Part shown: positions 24,760 through 33,418 of the stretch, piece by piece
Layout of the letters: every line of letters starts with the position of its first letter
How positions within the stretch are numbered: the stretch's first letter is position 1
Assembly (NCBI GenBank): GCA_051893555.1
Contig: JBJFHL010000012.1
Coordinates: 1-64,000 of the forward strand
Direction: 5' to 3'
DNA: 64,000 nucleotides
DNA from: RGIG7179 sp051893555
Lineage (GTDB): Bacteria; Bacillota; Clostridia; Peptostreptococcales; Anaerovoracaceae
Position numbers and translations under genes: made by a program
The notes under the pieces: model-generated
Told to the model about the DNA's origin: nothing
What the model saw: the letters and a program-made list of their open reading frames with translations, nothing else
The model's database searches: none

Positions 24760-25158
24760 ATGACAATGACAGATCCTATAGCGGATATGCTGACCAGAAT
24801 CAGAAATGCTAATACTGTAGGACATGAAACTGTAGAGATTCCTGCTTCCAAGATGAAGAAAGCCATCGCAGAAATCTTAAAAGAAGAAGGCTACATTGCA
24901 GATTATGATGTAATTGAAGATAACAAGCAGGGCATCATCAAAGTTACGATGAAGTACGGTGCAAATAAAGAAAAAGTAATCAGTGGAATCAAGAAGATTT
25001 CCAAGCCGGGCCTGAAGGTATATGCCAAGGCTGGTGAAGTACCTAAAGTTCTGGGAGGACTGGGTATCGCAATCATCTCCACTTCCAAGGGAGTTGTAAG
25101 TGACAAGGAAGCCAGAAAGCTGGGTATCGGCGGCGAAGTAATCTGTTATGTATGGTAG
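24760..25158 (+). CDS. rpsH: 30S ribosomal protein S8
   Basis: 132 residues, starting MTMTDPIADMLTRIRNAN, ending with GGEVICYVW. Central 16S rRNA binder. In E. coli it represses the spc operon at the L5 start; no similar hairpin was recognised here. Confidence 0.98.
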   Translation: MTMTDPIADMLTRIRNANTVGHETVEIPASKMKKAIAEILKEEGYIADYDVIEDNKQGIIKVTMKYGANKEKVISGIKKISKPGLKVYAKAGEVPKVLGGLGIAIISTSKGVVSDKEARKLGIGGEVICYVW

Positions 25159-25172
25159 GAGGAACTTAAGAT

Positions 25173-25715
25173 ATGTCTAGAATTGGTAGAAAACCTGTAG
25201 TTGTTCCTGCTGGCGTAGAAGTTACTGTAGATGCGAACAACGTAGTTACAGTAAAGGGTCCAAAGGGACAGTTATCCGAAGAAATCAGCAAGCTGATCAA
25301 GGTTGAGGTTGCGGAAGGTGAAGTTCTGGTTTCCAGAGCATCCGACGCAAGAGAAGAAAGATCTCAGCACGGTCTTGCAAGAACGTTGATCAACAACATG
25401 GTTGTTGGTGTAACACAGGGCTTCGAAAAGAAGCTGCAGTTAGTTGGTGTAGGTTACAAGGCAGAAAAGAAGGGCAAGACCCTGGTGATGAGCCTTGGAT
25501 ACTCCCACCCGGTTGAAATGGAAGACCCTGAAGGAATCACCACCGAGTGTCCGTCTGCGACGGAAATCGTGGTAAAGGGTTCAGATAAAGCAGTTGTCGG
25601 AAACTATGCGGCAAACATCAGAGCATGGAGAAAGCCGGAGCCTTATAAGGGCAAGGGTATCAAGTATGCTGATGAAGTAATCCGCAGAAAAGAAGGCAAG
25701 GCTGGCGCTAAATAA
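25173..25715 (+). CDS. rplF: 50S ribosomal protein L6
   Basis: 180 residues, duplicated-domain protein, beginning MSRIGRKPVVVPAGVEV and with the C-terminal signature KPEPYKGKGIKYADEVIRRKEGKAG. Located near the GTPase-associated centre. Normal. Confidence 0.98.
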   Translation: MSRIGRKPVVVPAGVEVTVDANNVVTVKGPKGQLSEEISKLIKVEVAEGEVLVSRASDAREERSQHGLARTLINNMVVGVTQGFEKKLQLVGVGYKAEKKGKTLVMSLGYSHPVEMEDPEGITTECPSATEIVVKGSDKAVVGNYAANIRAWRKPEPYKGKGIKYADEVIRRKEGKAGAK

Positions 25716-25735
25716 AGGAAAGGAGTGAAGTGAAA

Positions 25736-26101
25736 ATGGCAAAAGACAGCAGAAACGACAGACGTGTCAAGAGACACGAAAGAGTAAGAAAAAACCTTTA
25801 TGGAACTCCTGAAAGACCAAGACTTTGCGTATACAGATCCAATAAGAACATCTCCGCACAGGTGATTGATGATGTAAACGGCGTGACTCTGGCAGCAGCA
25901 TCTTCTCTGGATAAGGAACTGAAGGCTGAGCTGGCAAACGGCGGAAACAAGGACGCAGCAAAGAAGGTCGGCGAAGCGCTGGCTAAGAGAGCTCTGGAAA
26001 AGGGTATTGAAGAAGTTTGCTTCGACAGAGGCGGTTTCTTATATCACGGAAGAGTTGCTGCATTAGCTGAAGGAGCTCGCGAGGGCGGTTTAAAATTCTA
26101 A
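25736..26101 (+). CDS. rplR: 50S ribosomal protein L18
   Basis: 121 residues from the ATG at 25736 (MAKDSRNDRRVKRHERVRKN). A GTG at 25730 would add two residues, but AAAGGAG is only 4 nt from it and 10 nt from the ATG. Contains RLCVYRSNKNISAQVID and the C-terminal FDRGGFLYHGRVAALAEGAR. Binds 5S rRNA. Confidence 0.97.
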   Translation: MAKDSRNDRRVKRHERVRKNLYGTPERPRLCVYRSNKNISAQVIDDVNGVTLAAASSLDKELKAELANGGNKDAAKKVGEALAKRALEKGIEEVCFDRGGFLYHGRVAALAEGAREGGLKF

Positions 26102-26117
26102 CAGGAGGAAATAAGGA

Positions 26118-26621
26118 ATGCGTAATATCGTTGATGCATCCAAGCTGGACTTAAAATCAACTATCGTCAGCATCAGAAGAGTTGCCAAAACCGTTAAGGG
26201 CGGCAGAAACATGCGTTTCTCCGTAACCGTAGTAGTAGGCGACGGCAATGGTTATGTAGGCGTTGGTCTTGGTAAGGCGCAGGAAATTCCTGAAGCAGTA
26301 AGAAAAGCGGAAGACGATGCAAAGAAGAATTTAATATATGTTCCTACAGTAGGAACCACAGTACCTCATAAGAATCTTGGTGTATTCGGAGCCGGCAGAG
26401 TTCTGATTATGCCAGCTGCACAGGGTACCGGCGTAATCGCAGGTTCCTCCGTACGTACCGTACTGGAAGCTGCAGGTATCAGAGACGTAAGAGCGAAGTC
26501 CATCGGTTCCAACAATACCGGAAACATGGCTTATGCAACTCTGGAAGGTCTGAAGGGCATGATGACCGTAGAAAAGGTTGCCAAGCTGAGAGGCAAGACC
26601 AAAGAGGAAATCTTAGGATAG
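26118..26621 (+). CDS. rpsE: 30S ribosomal protein S5
   Basis: 167 residues: double-stranded-RNA-binding-like N-domain (RVAKTVKGGRNMRFSV, GDGNGYVGVGLGKA) and C-domain with VRTVLEAAGIRDV and SNNTGNMAYAT. Contributes to decoding accuracy and the mRNA entry channel. Normal. Confidence 0.98.
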   Translation: MRNIVDASKLDLKSTIVSIRRVAKTVKGGRNMRFSVTVVVGDGNGYVGVGLGKAQEIPEAVRKAEDDAKKNLIYVPTVGTTVPHKNLGVFGAGRVLIMPAAQGTGVIAGSSVRTVLEAAGIRDVRAKSIGSNNTGNMAYATLEGLKGMMTVEKVAKLRGKTKEEILG

Positions 26622-26634
26622 GAGGAAACGCGAA

Positions 26635-26817
26635 ATGGCTAAAATGATTAAGATTACATTAACAAAGAGCACCATCGGCGCTTCCCCTAAGCAGAAGAAA
26701 GTAGTTGAAGCGTTAGGACTCAGAAAGATGCACCATTCTGTAGAATTAGCAGACACTCCGCAGACTCGCGGCGCAGTTGCTAAAGTTTCGCATCTTGTTA
26801 CTGTAGAAGAACTGTAG
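26635..26817 (+). CDS. rpmD: 50S ribosomal protein L30
   Basis: 60 residues: IKITLTKSTIGASPKQKKVVEALGL, then HSVELADTPQTRG. Non-essential in some bacteria but present here in the canonical place. Normal length. Confidence 0.97.
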   Translation: MAKMIKITLTKSTIGASPKQKKVVEALGLRKMHHSVELADTPQTRGAVAKVSHLVTVEEL

Positions 26818-26831
26818 GAGGTGCACGCAAG

Positions 26832-27272
26832 ATGAAATTACACGAATTAAGAGCGGTAAAGGGCGCAACCAAAGCACCGAAGAGAAAAGGCCGCGGTACT
26901 GCTACCGGTCAGGGCAAGACTGCAGGCAGAGGTATGAATGGTCAGAAATCCAGATCCGGCGGCGGCACCCGTCTCGGATTTGAAGGCGGACAGATGCCTC
27001 TGTACAGAAGACTGCCGAAGAGAGGCTTTACCAACATCTGGGGAACCGAGTACACCATCGTAAACGTGGAAGACTTCAATCAGTTTGAAGCCGGCACGGT
27101 TATCACGCAGGAAGTTCTGGAAGAAGCCGGTCTGGTGAAGCAGGTGAAGGACGGTATCAAGGTTCTCGGTCAGGGCACCATCAATGTTGCCGTAACTGTA
27201 AAGGCTGACAAGTTCAGCAAGACTGCTGTAGAAAAGATCGAAGCTGCTGGAGGAAAGGCAGAGGTGATTTAA
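26832..27272 (+). CDS. rplO: 50S ribosomal protein L15
   Basis: 146 residues, Gly-rich N-terminus (KRKGRGTATGQGKTAGRG, SRSGGGTRLGFEGG) typical of L15 extended tails that thread through 23S rRNA. AGGAGGTG site; its stop is one base before secY. Confidence 0.98.
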   Translation: MKLHELRAVKGATKAPKRKGRGTATGQGKTAGRGMNGQKSRSGGGTRLGFEGGQMPLYRRLPKRGFTNIWGTEYTIVNVEDFNQFEAGTVITQEVLEEAGLVKQVKDGIKVLGQGTINVAVTVKADKFSKTAVEKIEAAGGKAEVI

Positions 27273-27273
27273 A

Positions 27274-28560
27274 ATGGGCATGTTAAAGACCGTCGCGCAG
27301 GCGTGGAAAATTGCTGAAATCAGAAGCAAGATGATCTTCACACTGCTGATGCTGGTAGTTTTCAGAATCGGTTCAAACATCCCAGTGCCAAACATCAACA
27401 GAAGCGCGCTGGCAGAAATGTTTACCGGCGAAGCTGGACTGTTCGATCTGTTTGACCTGTTTTCCGGTGGATCATTCAGTAACTTCACGATTTTCGCACT
27501 GAGTATTACACCATACATCACAGCTTCCATTGTAATCCAGCTGTTGACCGCTTTCCCGTATTTCGAAAGACTTGCGAAGGAAGGCGTGGAAGGCAGAAAG
27601 AAAATGGCACAGTACACTCGGTATCTGACCGTTGTACTGGCTCTGATCCAGGCCATCGGTCTGACGGTTGGTCTGTTCAGAAGTGCCATGATCGACAAGA
27701 GTGTCTTCTCCATTATCGTTGTTGTTCTGGTTCTGACCGCAGGAACCGCGTTCCTGATGTGGTTAGGTGAACAGATCAACGACAAGGGAATCGGAAACGG
27801 TATCTCCCTGCTGATCTTCGCAGGTATCGTTGCCAGAATCCCAAGCGGAATCAGAAGCCTGGCAGTAAACCTGCAGGACGGACAGATTTCCGTAGTAACT
27901 CTGATCCTGTTTGCTGTAGCAGCCATCGCTGTAACCATGGTAGTTGTGCTGATTCAGGAAGGTCAGAGAAGAATCCCGGTACAGTATGCCAAGAGAGTTG
28001 TCGGCAGAAAGATGTACGGCGGCCAGTCTACCCATATTCCAATCAAGGTAAACCAGGCTGGCGTAATTCCTATCATCTTCGCCATGTCTCTGCTGCAGTT
28101 CCCACTGACCATTACGTATTTCCTGTCTCAGGACAATGCGTTCTCCGTGTGGGTTATGAAGTGGCTGTCCCCATCCGGAAATCCGGGTGTGTGGATCTAC
28201 GGCATTCTGGATATCGTACTGATCCTGTTCTTCACCTACTTCTACACTGCGATTACCTTTAATCCGAATGAAGTGGCTGAAAACATGAAATCCAACGGCG
28301 GCTTTATCCCTGGTATCCGTCCGGGCAAGGCAACCGAGGAATATTTACAGAAAGTAATGTCAAGAATCACAATTGTAGGTGCTATCTTCCTGGCACTCAT
28401 CGCAACCTTACCGACCATTCTGAGCGTGATGGTTCCGTCCTTAAGCGGACTCCACTTCGGCGGCACATCCCTGCTGATCGCAGTCGGCGTTGCTCTGGAT
28501 ACAGTAAGACAGCTGGAAAACCAGATGGTAATGAGAAACTATCAGGGATTCCTCAAGTAA
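27274..28560 (+). CDS. secY: Preprotein translocase subunit SecY
   Basis: 428 residues, ten membrane segments. N-terminus with RIGSNIPVPNI, plug-region LFDLFSGGS, and IPVQYAKRVVGRKMYGG in the cytoplasmic loop that contacts the ribosome and SecA. Forms the protein-conducting channel with SecE and SecG. Starts 1 nt after rplO, so translationally coupled. Confidence 0.98.
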   Translation: MGMLKTVAQAWKIAEIRSKMIFTLLMLVVFRIGSNIPVPNINRSALAEMFTGEAGLFDLFDLFSGGSFSNFTIFALSITPYITASIVIQLLTAFPYFERLAKEGVEGRKKMAQYTRYLTVVLALIQAIGLTVGLFRSAMIDKSVFSIIVVVLVLTAGTAFLMWLGEQINDKGIGNGISLLIFAGIVARIPSGIRSLAVNLQDGQISVVTLILFAVAAIAVTMVVVLIQEGQRRIPVQYAKRVVGRKMYGGQSTHIPIKVNQAGVIPIIFAMSLLQFPLTITYFLSQDNAFSVWVMKWLSPSGNPGVWIYGILDIVLILFFTYFYTAITFNPNEVAENMKSNGGFIPGIRPGKATEEYLQKVMSRITIVGAIFLALIATLPTILSVMVPSLSGLHFGGTSLLIAVGVALDTVRQLENQMVMRNYQGFLK

Positions 28561-28579
28561 CCGAAAGGGAGATGAGAAG

Positions 28580-29227
28580 ATGCTTAGAACAATTTTATTA
28601 GGACCTCCGGGAGCCGGAAAAGGAACACAGGCTGTAAAGATTGTTGAAAAGTATGGCGTTCCTCACATTTCAACCGGAGATATCTTCAGAGAGAATATCA
28701 AAAAAGGTACGGAACTGGGCAAGAAGGCACAGGAGTACATGAACCGGGGAGAACTGGTTCCGGATGACCTGGTAATTGAGATTGCAACTACCCGTCTGCT
28801 GGAAGACGACTGCAAAAACGGCTTCCTGCTGGACGGCTTCCCGAGAACCGTTTATCAGGCAGAAAAACTGGATGAATTCCTGGCTGCACACGGTTCCAAG
28901 ATTGATAAGGTACTTGACATCGCAGTAGAAAAGGAAGAACTGATTACCCGTCTGACTGGCAGGAGAGTGTGCAAAGCATGCGGTGCCAGCTATCATGTGG
29001 TAAACATTCCTCCTAAGACCGAAGGAATCTGTGATGCCTGCGGCGGAGAACTGGTACAGCGTGCGGACGATAATATCGAAACCGTAACAAACCGGATCGA
29101 CGTCTATGAAGCACAGACCAAACCACTGGTCGACTACTATGAAAAAGCTGGAAACATCGCACATATTGATGGTGCAACAGGACTTGACAACGTGTTTGCT
29201 GACATCGTAAAGGCTTTGGGAGAATAG
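28580..29227 (+). CDS. adk: Adenylate kinase, zinc-LID type
   Basis: 215 residues. P-loop GPPGAGKGTQ (about 8-17), GDIFRENIKKGTELG, the DGFPRT motif and a LID with four cysteines (CKACG near 131 and CDACG near 151) that binds zinc, as in Gram-positive enzymes. Interconverts ATP, ADP and AMP. The gene is in its usual place after secY and 1 nt before map. Confidence 0.98.
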   Translation: MLRTILLGPPGAGKGTQAVKIVEKYGVPHISTGDIFRENIKKGTELGKKAQEYMNRGELVPDDLVIEIATTRLLEDDCKNGFLLDGFPRTVYQAEKLDEFLAAHGSKIDKVLDIAVEKEELITRLTGRRVCKACGASYHVVNIPPKTEGICDACGGELVQRADDNIETVTNRIDVYEAQTKPLVDYYEKAGNIAHIDGATGLDNVFADIVKALGE

Positions 29228-29228
29228 C

Positions 29229-29975
29229 ATGATCATCATCAAATCCAGACAGGAAATTGAATTGATGCGCGAAGCCGGAAAAGTGACTGGCTATATCCTG
29301 AAAGAACTGGAACAGTTCATGAAACCGGGTGTAGCCACCATCGAAATTGACCGGTTTGTGGAAAAAACCGTGAAGGAATACGGTATGACGGCTGCCGAAA
29401 AAGGATACTGCGGGTATCCGGCAAGCGTCTGCGTATCCATCAACGATGAAGTAGTACACGGCATTCCAAGCAAGAAACGAATCCTTCAGGACGGTGACAT
29501 CGTCAGCGTAGACCTGGTGGTGGAAAATAAGGGGTATATGGCCGACGCGGCCAGAACCTACGGTGTAGGTACGATCAGCCCACAGGCGGCTCGTCTGATT
29601 GAAACCGCAGAACGTGCTTTCTATGAAGGCATCAAGTATGCGAAAGAGGGCTTCCGCCTGTCTGATGTATCCCATGCGATCCAGTCCGTTGTGGAAGGAG
29701 AGGGCTTCGGTGTGATCCGCGATTTCGTGGGACACGGAATCGGCAGAGACATGCACGAGGATCCTCAGATTCCCAACTTCGGCAAGGCGGGGAAAGGCCC
29801 GCGGCTGCAAAGAGGCATGACCCTCGCCATTGAACCCATGATCTGTGAAGGTGACTGGGAAGTGGACGTTTTGCTGGATGACTGGACTGCAGTAACCGTT
29901 GACGGCGGTCTGGCAGCACATTATGAAAATACTGTTGTTATAACGGATGGTGAGCCTGAGCTGCTTACTTTGTAA
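29229..29975 (+). CDS. map: Methionine aminopeptidase, type I
   Basis: 248 residues, pita-bread fold. Metal ligands visible: two Asp (VDLVVENKGYMADAA), His in GHGIGRDMHEDP, Glu in AIEPMICEG and the C-terminal Glu (HYENTVVIT). Removes the initiator methionine from new proteins. No N-terminal zinc-finger or SH3 extension. Start 1 nt after adk stop. Confidence 0.97.
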   Translation: MIIIKSRQEIELMREAGKVTGYILKELEQFMKPGVATIEIDRFVEKTVKEYGMTAAEKGYCGYPASVCVSINDEVVHGIPSKKRILQDGDIVSVDLVVENKGYMADAARTYGVGTISPQAARLIETAERAFYEGIKYAKEGFRLSDVSHAIQSVVEGEGFGVIRDFVGHGIGRDMHEDPQIPNFGKAGKGPRLQRGMTLAIEPMICEGDWEVDVLLDDWTAVTVDGGLAAHYENTVVITDGEPELLTL

Positions 29976-29993
29976 AGAGAAGGAGACGTATCT

Positions 29994-30212
29994 ATGGCGA
30001 AGAAAGACGTCATTGAAGCAATGGGAACAGTTGTCGACGCCCAGCCAAACGCGATGTTTAAGGTTCAGCTTGACAATGGTTTCGAGGTGCTTGCACACAT
30101 TTCAGGTAAAATAAGAATGAACTATATCAGAATTCTTCCCGGCGACAAGGTAAAAGTGGAGCTTTCTCCCTATGACCTGACCCGGGGAAGAATCATCTGG
30201 CGCGATAAGTAA
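29994..30212 (+). CDS. infA: Translation initiation factor IF-1
   Basis: 72 residues, OB-fold, with GTVVDAQPNAMFKVQLDNG and the C-terminal LTRGRIIWRDK. Binds the 30S A site during initiation. No KOW-domain gene lies between map and infA, unlike some Firmicutes. Confidence 0.98.
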   Translation: MAKKDVIEAMGTVVDAQPNAMFKVQLDNGFEVLAHISGKIRMNYIRILPGDKVKVELSPYDLTRGRIIWRDK

Positions 30213-30243
30213 GCTTAACGAATGACAGATTAGGAGGAAAATC

Positions 30244-30357
30244 ATGAAAGTAAGAGCTTCCGTAAAACCAATCTGCGAAAAGTGCAAGGTAATCAAGAGA
30301 AACGGTAAAGTTATGGTTATCTGCGAAAATCCGAAGCACAAGCAGAAACAAGGTTGA
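30244..30357 (+). CDS. rpmJ: 50S ribosomal protein L36
   Basis: 37 residues translated by eye from ATG 30244 to TGA 30355-30357 (MKVRASVKPICEKCKV start). Zinc ribbon with C11, C14, C27 and H32. TAGGAGG lies 8 nt upstream of the ATG. Confidence 0.97.
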   Translation: MKVRASVKPICEKCKVIKRNGKVMVICENPKHKQKQG

Positions 30358-30455
30358 TTGAATCGATAATGCAGCCGGTGCGGAGACCAGGCCCGCGCCC
30401 GTAGAAAAGGCTGCCTTCAAAGATAATGAAAACCCGTCTATATCACTCCTGGGAA

Positions 30456-30479
30456 GCCAGGCGCATTGCAGCGCCCGGC
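30456..30479 (+). promoter_or_regulatory. GC-rich hairpin in the rpmJ-rpsM gap
   Basis: GCCAGGCGC (30456-30464) pairs with GCGCCCGGC (30471-30479) around a 6-nt loop, with one A-C mismatch. No T-tract follows. The 153-nt gap is unusually long for this operon and otherwise empty. A protein-binding leader (S4 or S13 type) or a processing site is possible. Confidence 0.45.
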
Positions 30480-30510
30480 AGGTGACGGAAGATGGGAGAA
30501 GGAGAAAAAT

Positions 30511-30888
30511 ATGGCTCGTATAGCCGGTGTTGACTTACCAAGAGAAAAAAGAGTTGAAATTGGTCTGACCTACATCTACGGTATCGGCAGACCGACTTCC
30601 CTGGCAATCTTAGAGAAGGCCGGAATCAATCCTGACACAAGAGTCAAGGATTTAACCGAAGAAGAAGCTGGTAGAATCAGAAAAATTATCGACGAAGAAT
30701 ACCTGGTAGAAGGTGATCTGAGAAGAGAAGTTTCTCTGAACATCAAGAGACTGATGGAAATCGGTTCCTACAGAGGCATCAGACACAGAAGAGGCCTGCC
30801 TGTAAGAGGACAGAACACCAAGACAAACGCAAGAACTCGCAAGGGTCCGAAGAAGACCGTTGGCAGAAAGAAAAAAGCAGGGAAGTAA
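30511..30888 (+). CDS. rpsM: 30S ribosomal protein S13
   Basis: 125 residues from ATG 30511 (MARIAGVDLPREKRVEIGL), behind AGAAGGAG. A longer frame from 30466 is rejected because it crosses this ribosome site. Contains YRGIRHRRGLPVRGQ and a basic C-terminal tail contacting P-site tRNA. First gene of the alpha segment. Confidence 0.98.
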   Translation: MARIAGVDLPREKRVEIGLTYIYGIGRPTSLAILEKAGINPDTRVKDLTEEEAGRIRKIIDEEYLVEGDLRREVSLNIKRLMEIGSYRGIRHRRGLPVRGQNTKTNARTRKGPKKTVGRKKKAGK

Positions 30889-30903
30889 AGGAGGTAGGAA
30901 GTA

Positions 30904-31302
30904 ATGGCTAAGACTGTAAAGAAAACAGTTAGAAAGAAAAAAAGAGAACGTAAAAATATTGAAAAAGGCCAGGCACATATCCAATCCACCTTTAACAATA
31001 CTTTAGTTACTCTGACTGATATGAGCGGAAACGCACTGAGCTGGTCTTCCGCTGGATCTCTGGGCTTCAAGGGCTCCAGAAAGTCCACCCCGTACGCTGC
31101 ACAGATGGCTGCTGAAGAGGCTGCCAAGGGTGCGATCGAACACGGTTTAAAGACTGTAGAAGTTTATGTAAAGGGACCTGGTTCCGGCAGAGAAGCTGCC
31201 ATCAGAGCACTGCAGACTGCCGGCCTGGAAATCACCATGATCCGTGATATCACCCCGATTCCGCATAACGGCTGCAGACCACCGAAGAGAAGAAGAGTCT
31301 AA
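30904..31302 (+). CDS. rpsK: 30S ribosomal protein S11
   Basis: 132 residues with HIQSTFNNTLVTLTD, FKGSRKSTPYAAQ and the C-terminal PHNGCRPPKRRRV. 30S platform protein near the E site. Lysine-rich N-terminus as in clostridial homologues. Normal spacing after rpsM. Confidence 0.98.
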   Translation: MAKTVKKTVRKKKRERKNIEKGQAHIQSTFNNTLVTLTDMSGNALSWSSAGSLGFKGSRKSTPYAAQMAAEEAAKGAIEHGLKTVEVYVKGPGSGREAAIRALQTAGLEITMIRDITPIPHNGCRPPKRRRV

Positions 31303-31322
31303 GAAAGGAGGAGTAATTCAGA

Positions 31323-31943
31323 ATGTCAAGATATACAGAGGCAAATTGCAAATTATGCAGAAGAGAAGGTCAGAAACTTTTCTTAAAGGGCGAAAGATGC
31401 TACAGCAGCAAGTGCGCCATTGAAAGAAGAAATTACGCTCCTGGACAGCACGGTCAGGCGAGAAAGAAGCAGTCCGAATACGGCCTGCAGCTGAGAGAAA
31501 AGCAGAAAGCAAAGAGATTCTACGGAATGCAGGAAACCCAGTTCAGAAATCTCTTTGAGAAAGCCGCCAAGAAGCCGGGCATGACTGGTGAAAACTTACT
31601 GGTACTGCTGGAAACCAGACTGGACAACGTAGTATTCAGACTGGGCTTCGCTTCTTCCAGAAAAGAAGCAAGACAGCTGGTAACCCACGGTCACTTCACC
31701 GTAAACGGCAAGAAGGCTGACATTCCATCCATGGAAGTAAAGGCCGGAGATGTGATCAAGGTAAAGGAAAAGAGCCAGAGCTCTCCGAAGTTCAAAGAAG
31801 TGAAGGAAATGTCCATTACCGTTCCTTCCTGGATGAGCGTAGATGTTGAAAAGCTGGAAGGCAAAGTAATCACTCTGCCGAAGAGAGAAGACATTGATAC
31901 GCCGATTGCAGAGCACTTAATCGTCGAATTATATTCCAAGTAA
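31323..31943 (+). CDS. rpsD: 30S ribosomal protein S4, zinc-binding type
   Basis: 206 residues: N-terminal CKLCRREGQKLF with a second CYSSKC giving a zinc site, then an S4 RNA-binding domain (LDNVVFRLGFASSRKEARQLV). Primary 16S binder and in some bacteria the repressor of the alpha operon. Confidence 0.98.
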   Translation: MSRYTEANCKLCRREGQKLFLKGERCYSSKCAIERRNYAPGQHGQARKKQSEYGLQLREKQKAKRFYGMQETQFRNLFEKAAKKPGMTGENLLVLLETRLDNVVFRLGFASSRKEARQLVTHGHFTVNGKKADIPSMEVKAGDVIKVKEKSQSSPKFKEVKEMSITVPSWMSVDVEKLEGKVITLPKREDIDTPIAEHLIVELYSK

Positions 31944-32001
31944 TATAGCAGCATGAATCAGTCGGCTAATATAGTACCAGGAATGCAAAGGAGGGTTTTG
32001 C

Positions 32002-32946
32002 GTGATAGAAATCGAAAAACCAACAATCAATAAGTTTATTGATGAAGACGGACAATACGGCAAGTTTGTAGTGGAACCTCTGGAAAGAGGCTACGGAACG
32101 ACTCTGGGCAACTGTCTGAGAAGAATTCTCCTCAGCTCTCTGCCGGGAGCAGCCGTTACATCAGTGAAAATCGACGGTATACTTCACGAGTTCTCTACCA
32201 TACCAGGTGTGAAAGAAGACGTAACTGAAATCATTCTGAATCTGAAGAAGCTCGCAGTAAGACTGAATGGAGAAAATACCAAGAGAGCCATCATCAACGC
32301 GGTTGGTCCGAAGGAAGTAACTGCAGCAGATATCATTGGAGATGCCGAAATGGAAATCTTCAATCCGGATCTGCACATTGCTACCCTGGAGGAAAACGCA
32401 ACACTGGTGATGGAAATCAATCTGGCAAGAGGCAGAGGTTATGTGCCTGCAGAGCAGAACAAGACCGAAAATACGCCGATTTCCGTGATTCCGGTAGACT
32501 CCATCTACACCCCTGTGAGAAAGGTAAACTATACTGTAGAAAACACCAGAGTCGGTCAGGTCACAGACTACGACCGTCTGGTGCTTGAAATCTGGACAGA
32601 TGGTTCCATCACACCTGACGAAGGCGTGTCCATCGGTGCCAAGATCATGCAGGAACATCTGAACCTGTTCATTCAGCTGACCGACGCGACAGGCTCCATG
32701 GAAATCATGGTGGAAAAGGAAGAAGATCAGAAAGAAAAGGCCCTCGAAATGACCATCGAGGAACTGGAACTTTCCGTTCGTTCCTTCAACTGCCTGAAGC
32801 GGGCTGCAATCAACACAGTGGAAGAACTTACCCAGAAGTCTGAAGACGATATGATGAAGGTTAGAAACCTCGGTAAGAAATCTCTCGACGAAGTAAAGGC
32901 CAAACTCGAAGAATTAGGTCTTTCCTTAAGACCAAGCGATGATTAA
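32002..32946 (+). CDS. rpoA: RNA polymerase alpha subunit
   Basis: 314 residues. N-terminal dimerisation domain (GYGTTLGNCLRRILLSSLPG) and C-terminal UP-element-binding domain (SVRSFNCLKRAAINTVEEL, LGKKSLDEVKAKL). The start codon is GTG at 32002 behind AAAGGAGGG. Normal length. Confidence 0.98.
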   Translation: MIEIEKPTINKFIDEDGQYGKFVVEPLERGYGTTLGNCLRRILLSSLPGAAVTSVKIDGILHEFSTIPGVKEDVTEIILNLKKLAVRLNGENTKRAIINAVGPKEVTAADIIGDAEMEIFNPDLHIATLEENATLVMEINLARGRGYVPAEQNKTENTPISVIPVDSIYTPVRKVNYTVENTRVGQVTDYDRLVLEIWTDGSITPDEGVSIGAKIMQEHLNLFIQLTDATGSMEIMVEKEEDQKEKALEMTIEELELSVRSFNCLKRAAINTVEELTQKSEDDMMKVRNLGKKSLDEVKAKLEELGLSLRPSDD

Positions 32947-32971
32947 GTATTAACGAAAGGAGAGCATCCAA

Positions 32972-33313
32972 ATGCCAGGATATAGAAAACTGGGCAGACC
33001 TTCTGCACACAGAAAGTCCATGCTGAGAAACCTTGTAACTGACCTGTTCAGAGAAGGCAGAATCCAGACGACTGACTGCAGAGCAAAGGAAGCCAGAAGA
33101 GAAGCAGAAAAGCTGATCACTTTAGCAAAGCGCGGCGATCTTCACGCAAGAAGACAGGTGCTGGCTTATGTGTTCGATGAAGACGTAGTTAGTAAGCTGT
33201 TCGATGAAATCGCACCGAAGTACGCAGACAGAAACGGTGGTTACACCAGAATTCTGAAGCTGGGACCTCGGCAGGGAGACAACGCAGAAGTTGTATTCCT
33301 GGAACTGGTTTAA
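32972..33313 (+). CDS. rplQ: 50S ribosomal protein L17
   Basis: 113 residues, the short bacterial form: GYRKLGRPSAHRKSMLRNL, ITLAKRGDLHARRQ, RILKLGPRQGDNAEV. Last gene of the superoperon. The ecf module that usually follows rplQ in Firmicutes is not here; a terminator follows instead. Confidence 0.98.
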   Translation: MPGYRKLGRPSAHRKSMLRNLVTDLFREGRIQTTDCRAKEARREAEKLITLAKRGDLHARRQVLAYVFDEDVVSKLFDEIAPKYADRNGGYTRILKLGPRQGDNAEVVFLELV

Positions 33314-33363
33314 TTCCCGATTTGCGGAAACCAGATTTCTGAACAAAATATAACATGCAGAAC

Positions 33364-33405
33364 AAAACCCCGTGGATTGGCTGTAACGGCCAGGCGCGGG
33401 GTTTT
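33364..33405. terminator. Terminator of the ribosomal superoperon
   Basis: AAAACCCC (33364-33371) pairs with GGGGTTTT (33398-33405) with an inner TTGGC/GGCCA-like stem. Also sits at the end of the convergent ANTAR gene, so it may serve both. Confidence 0.8.
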
Positions 33406-33418
33406 CTGTCTGAAACGA

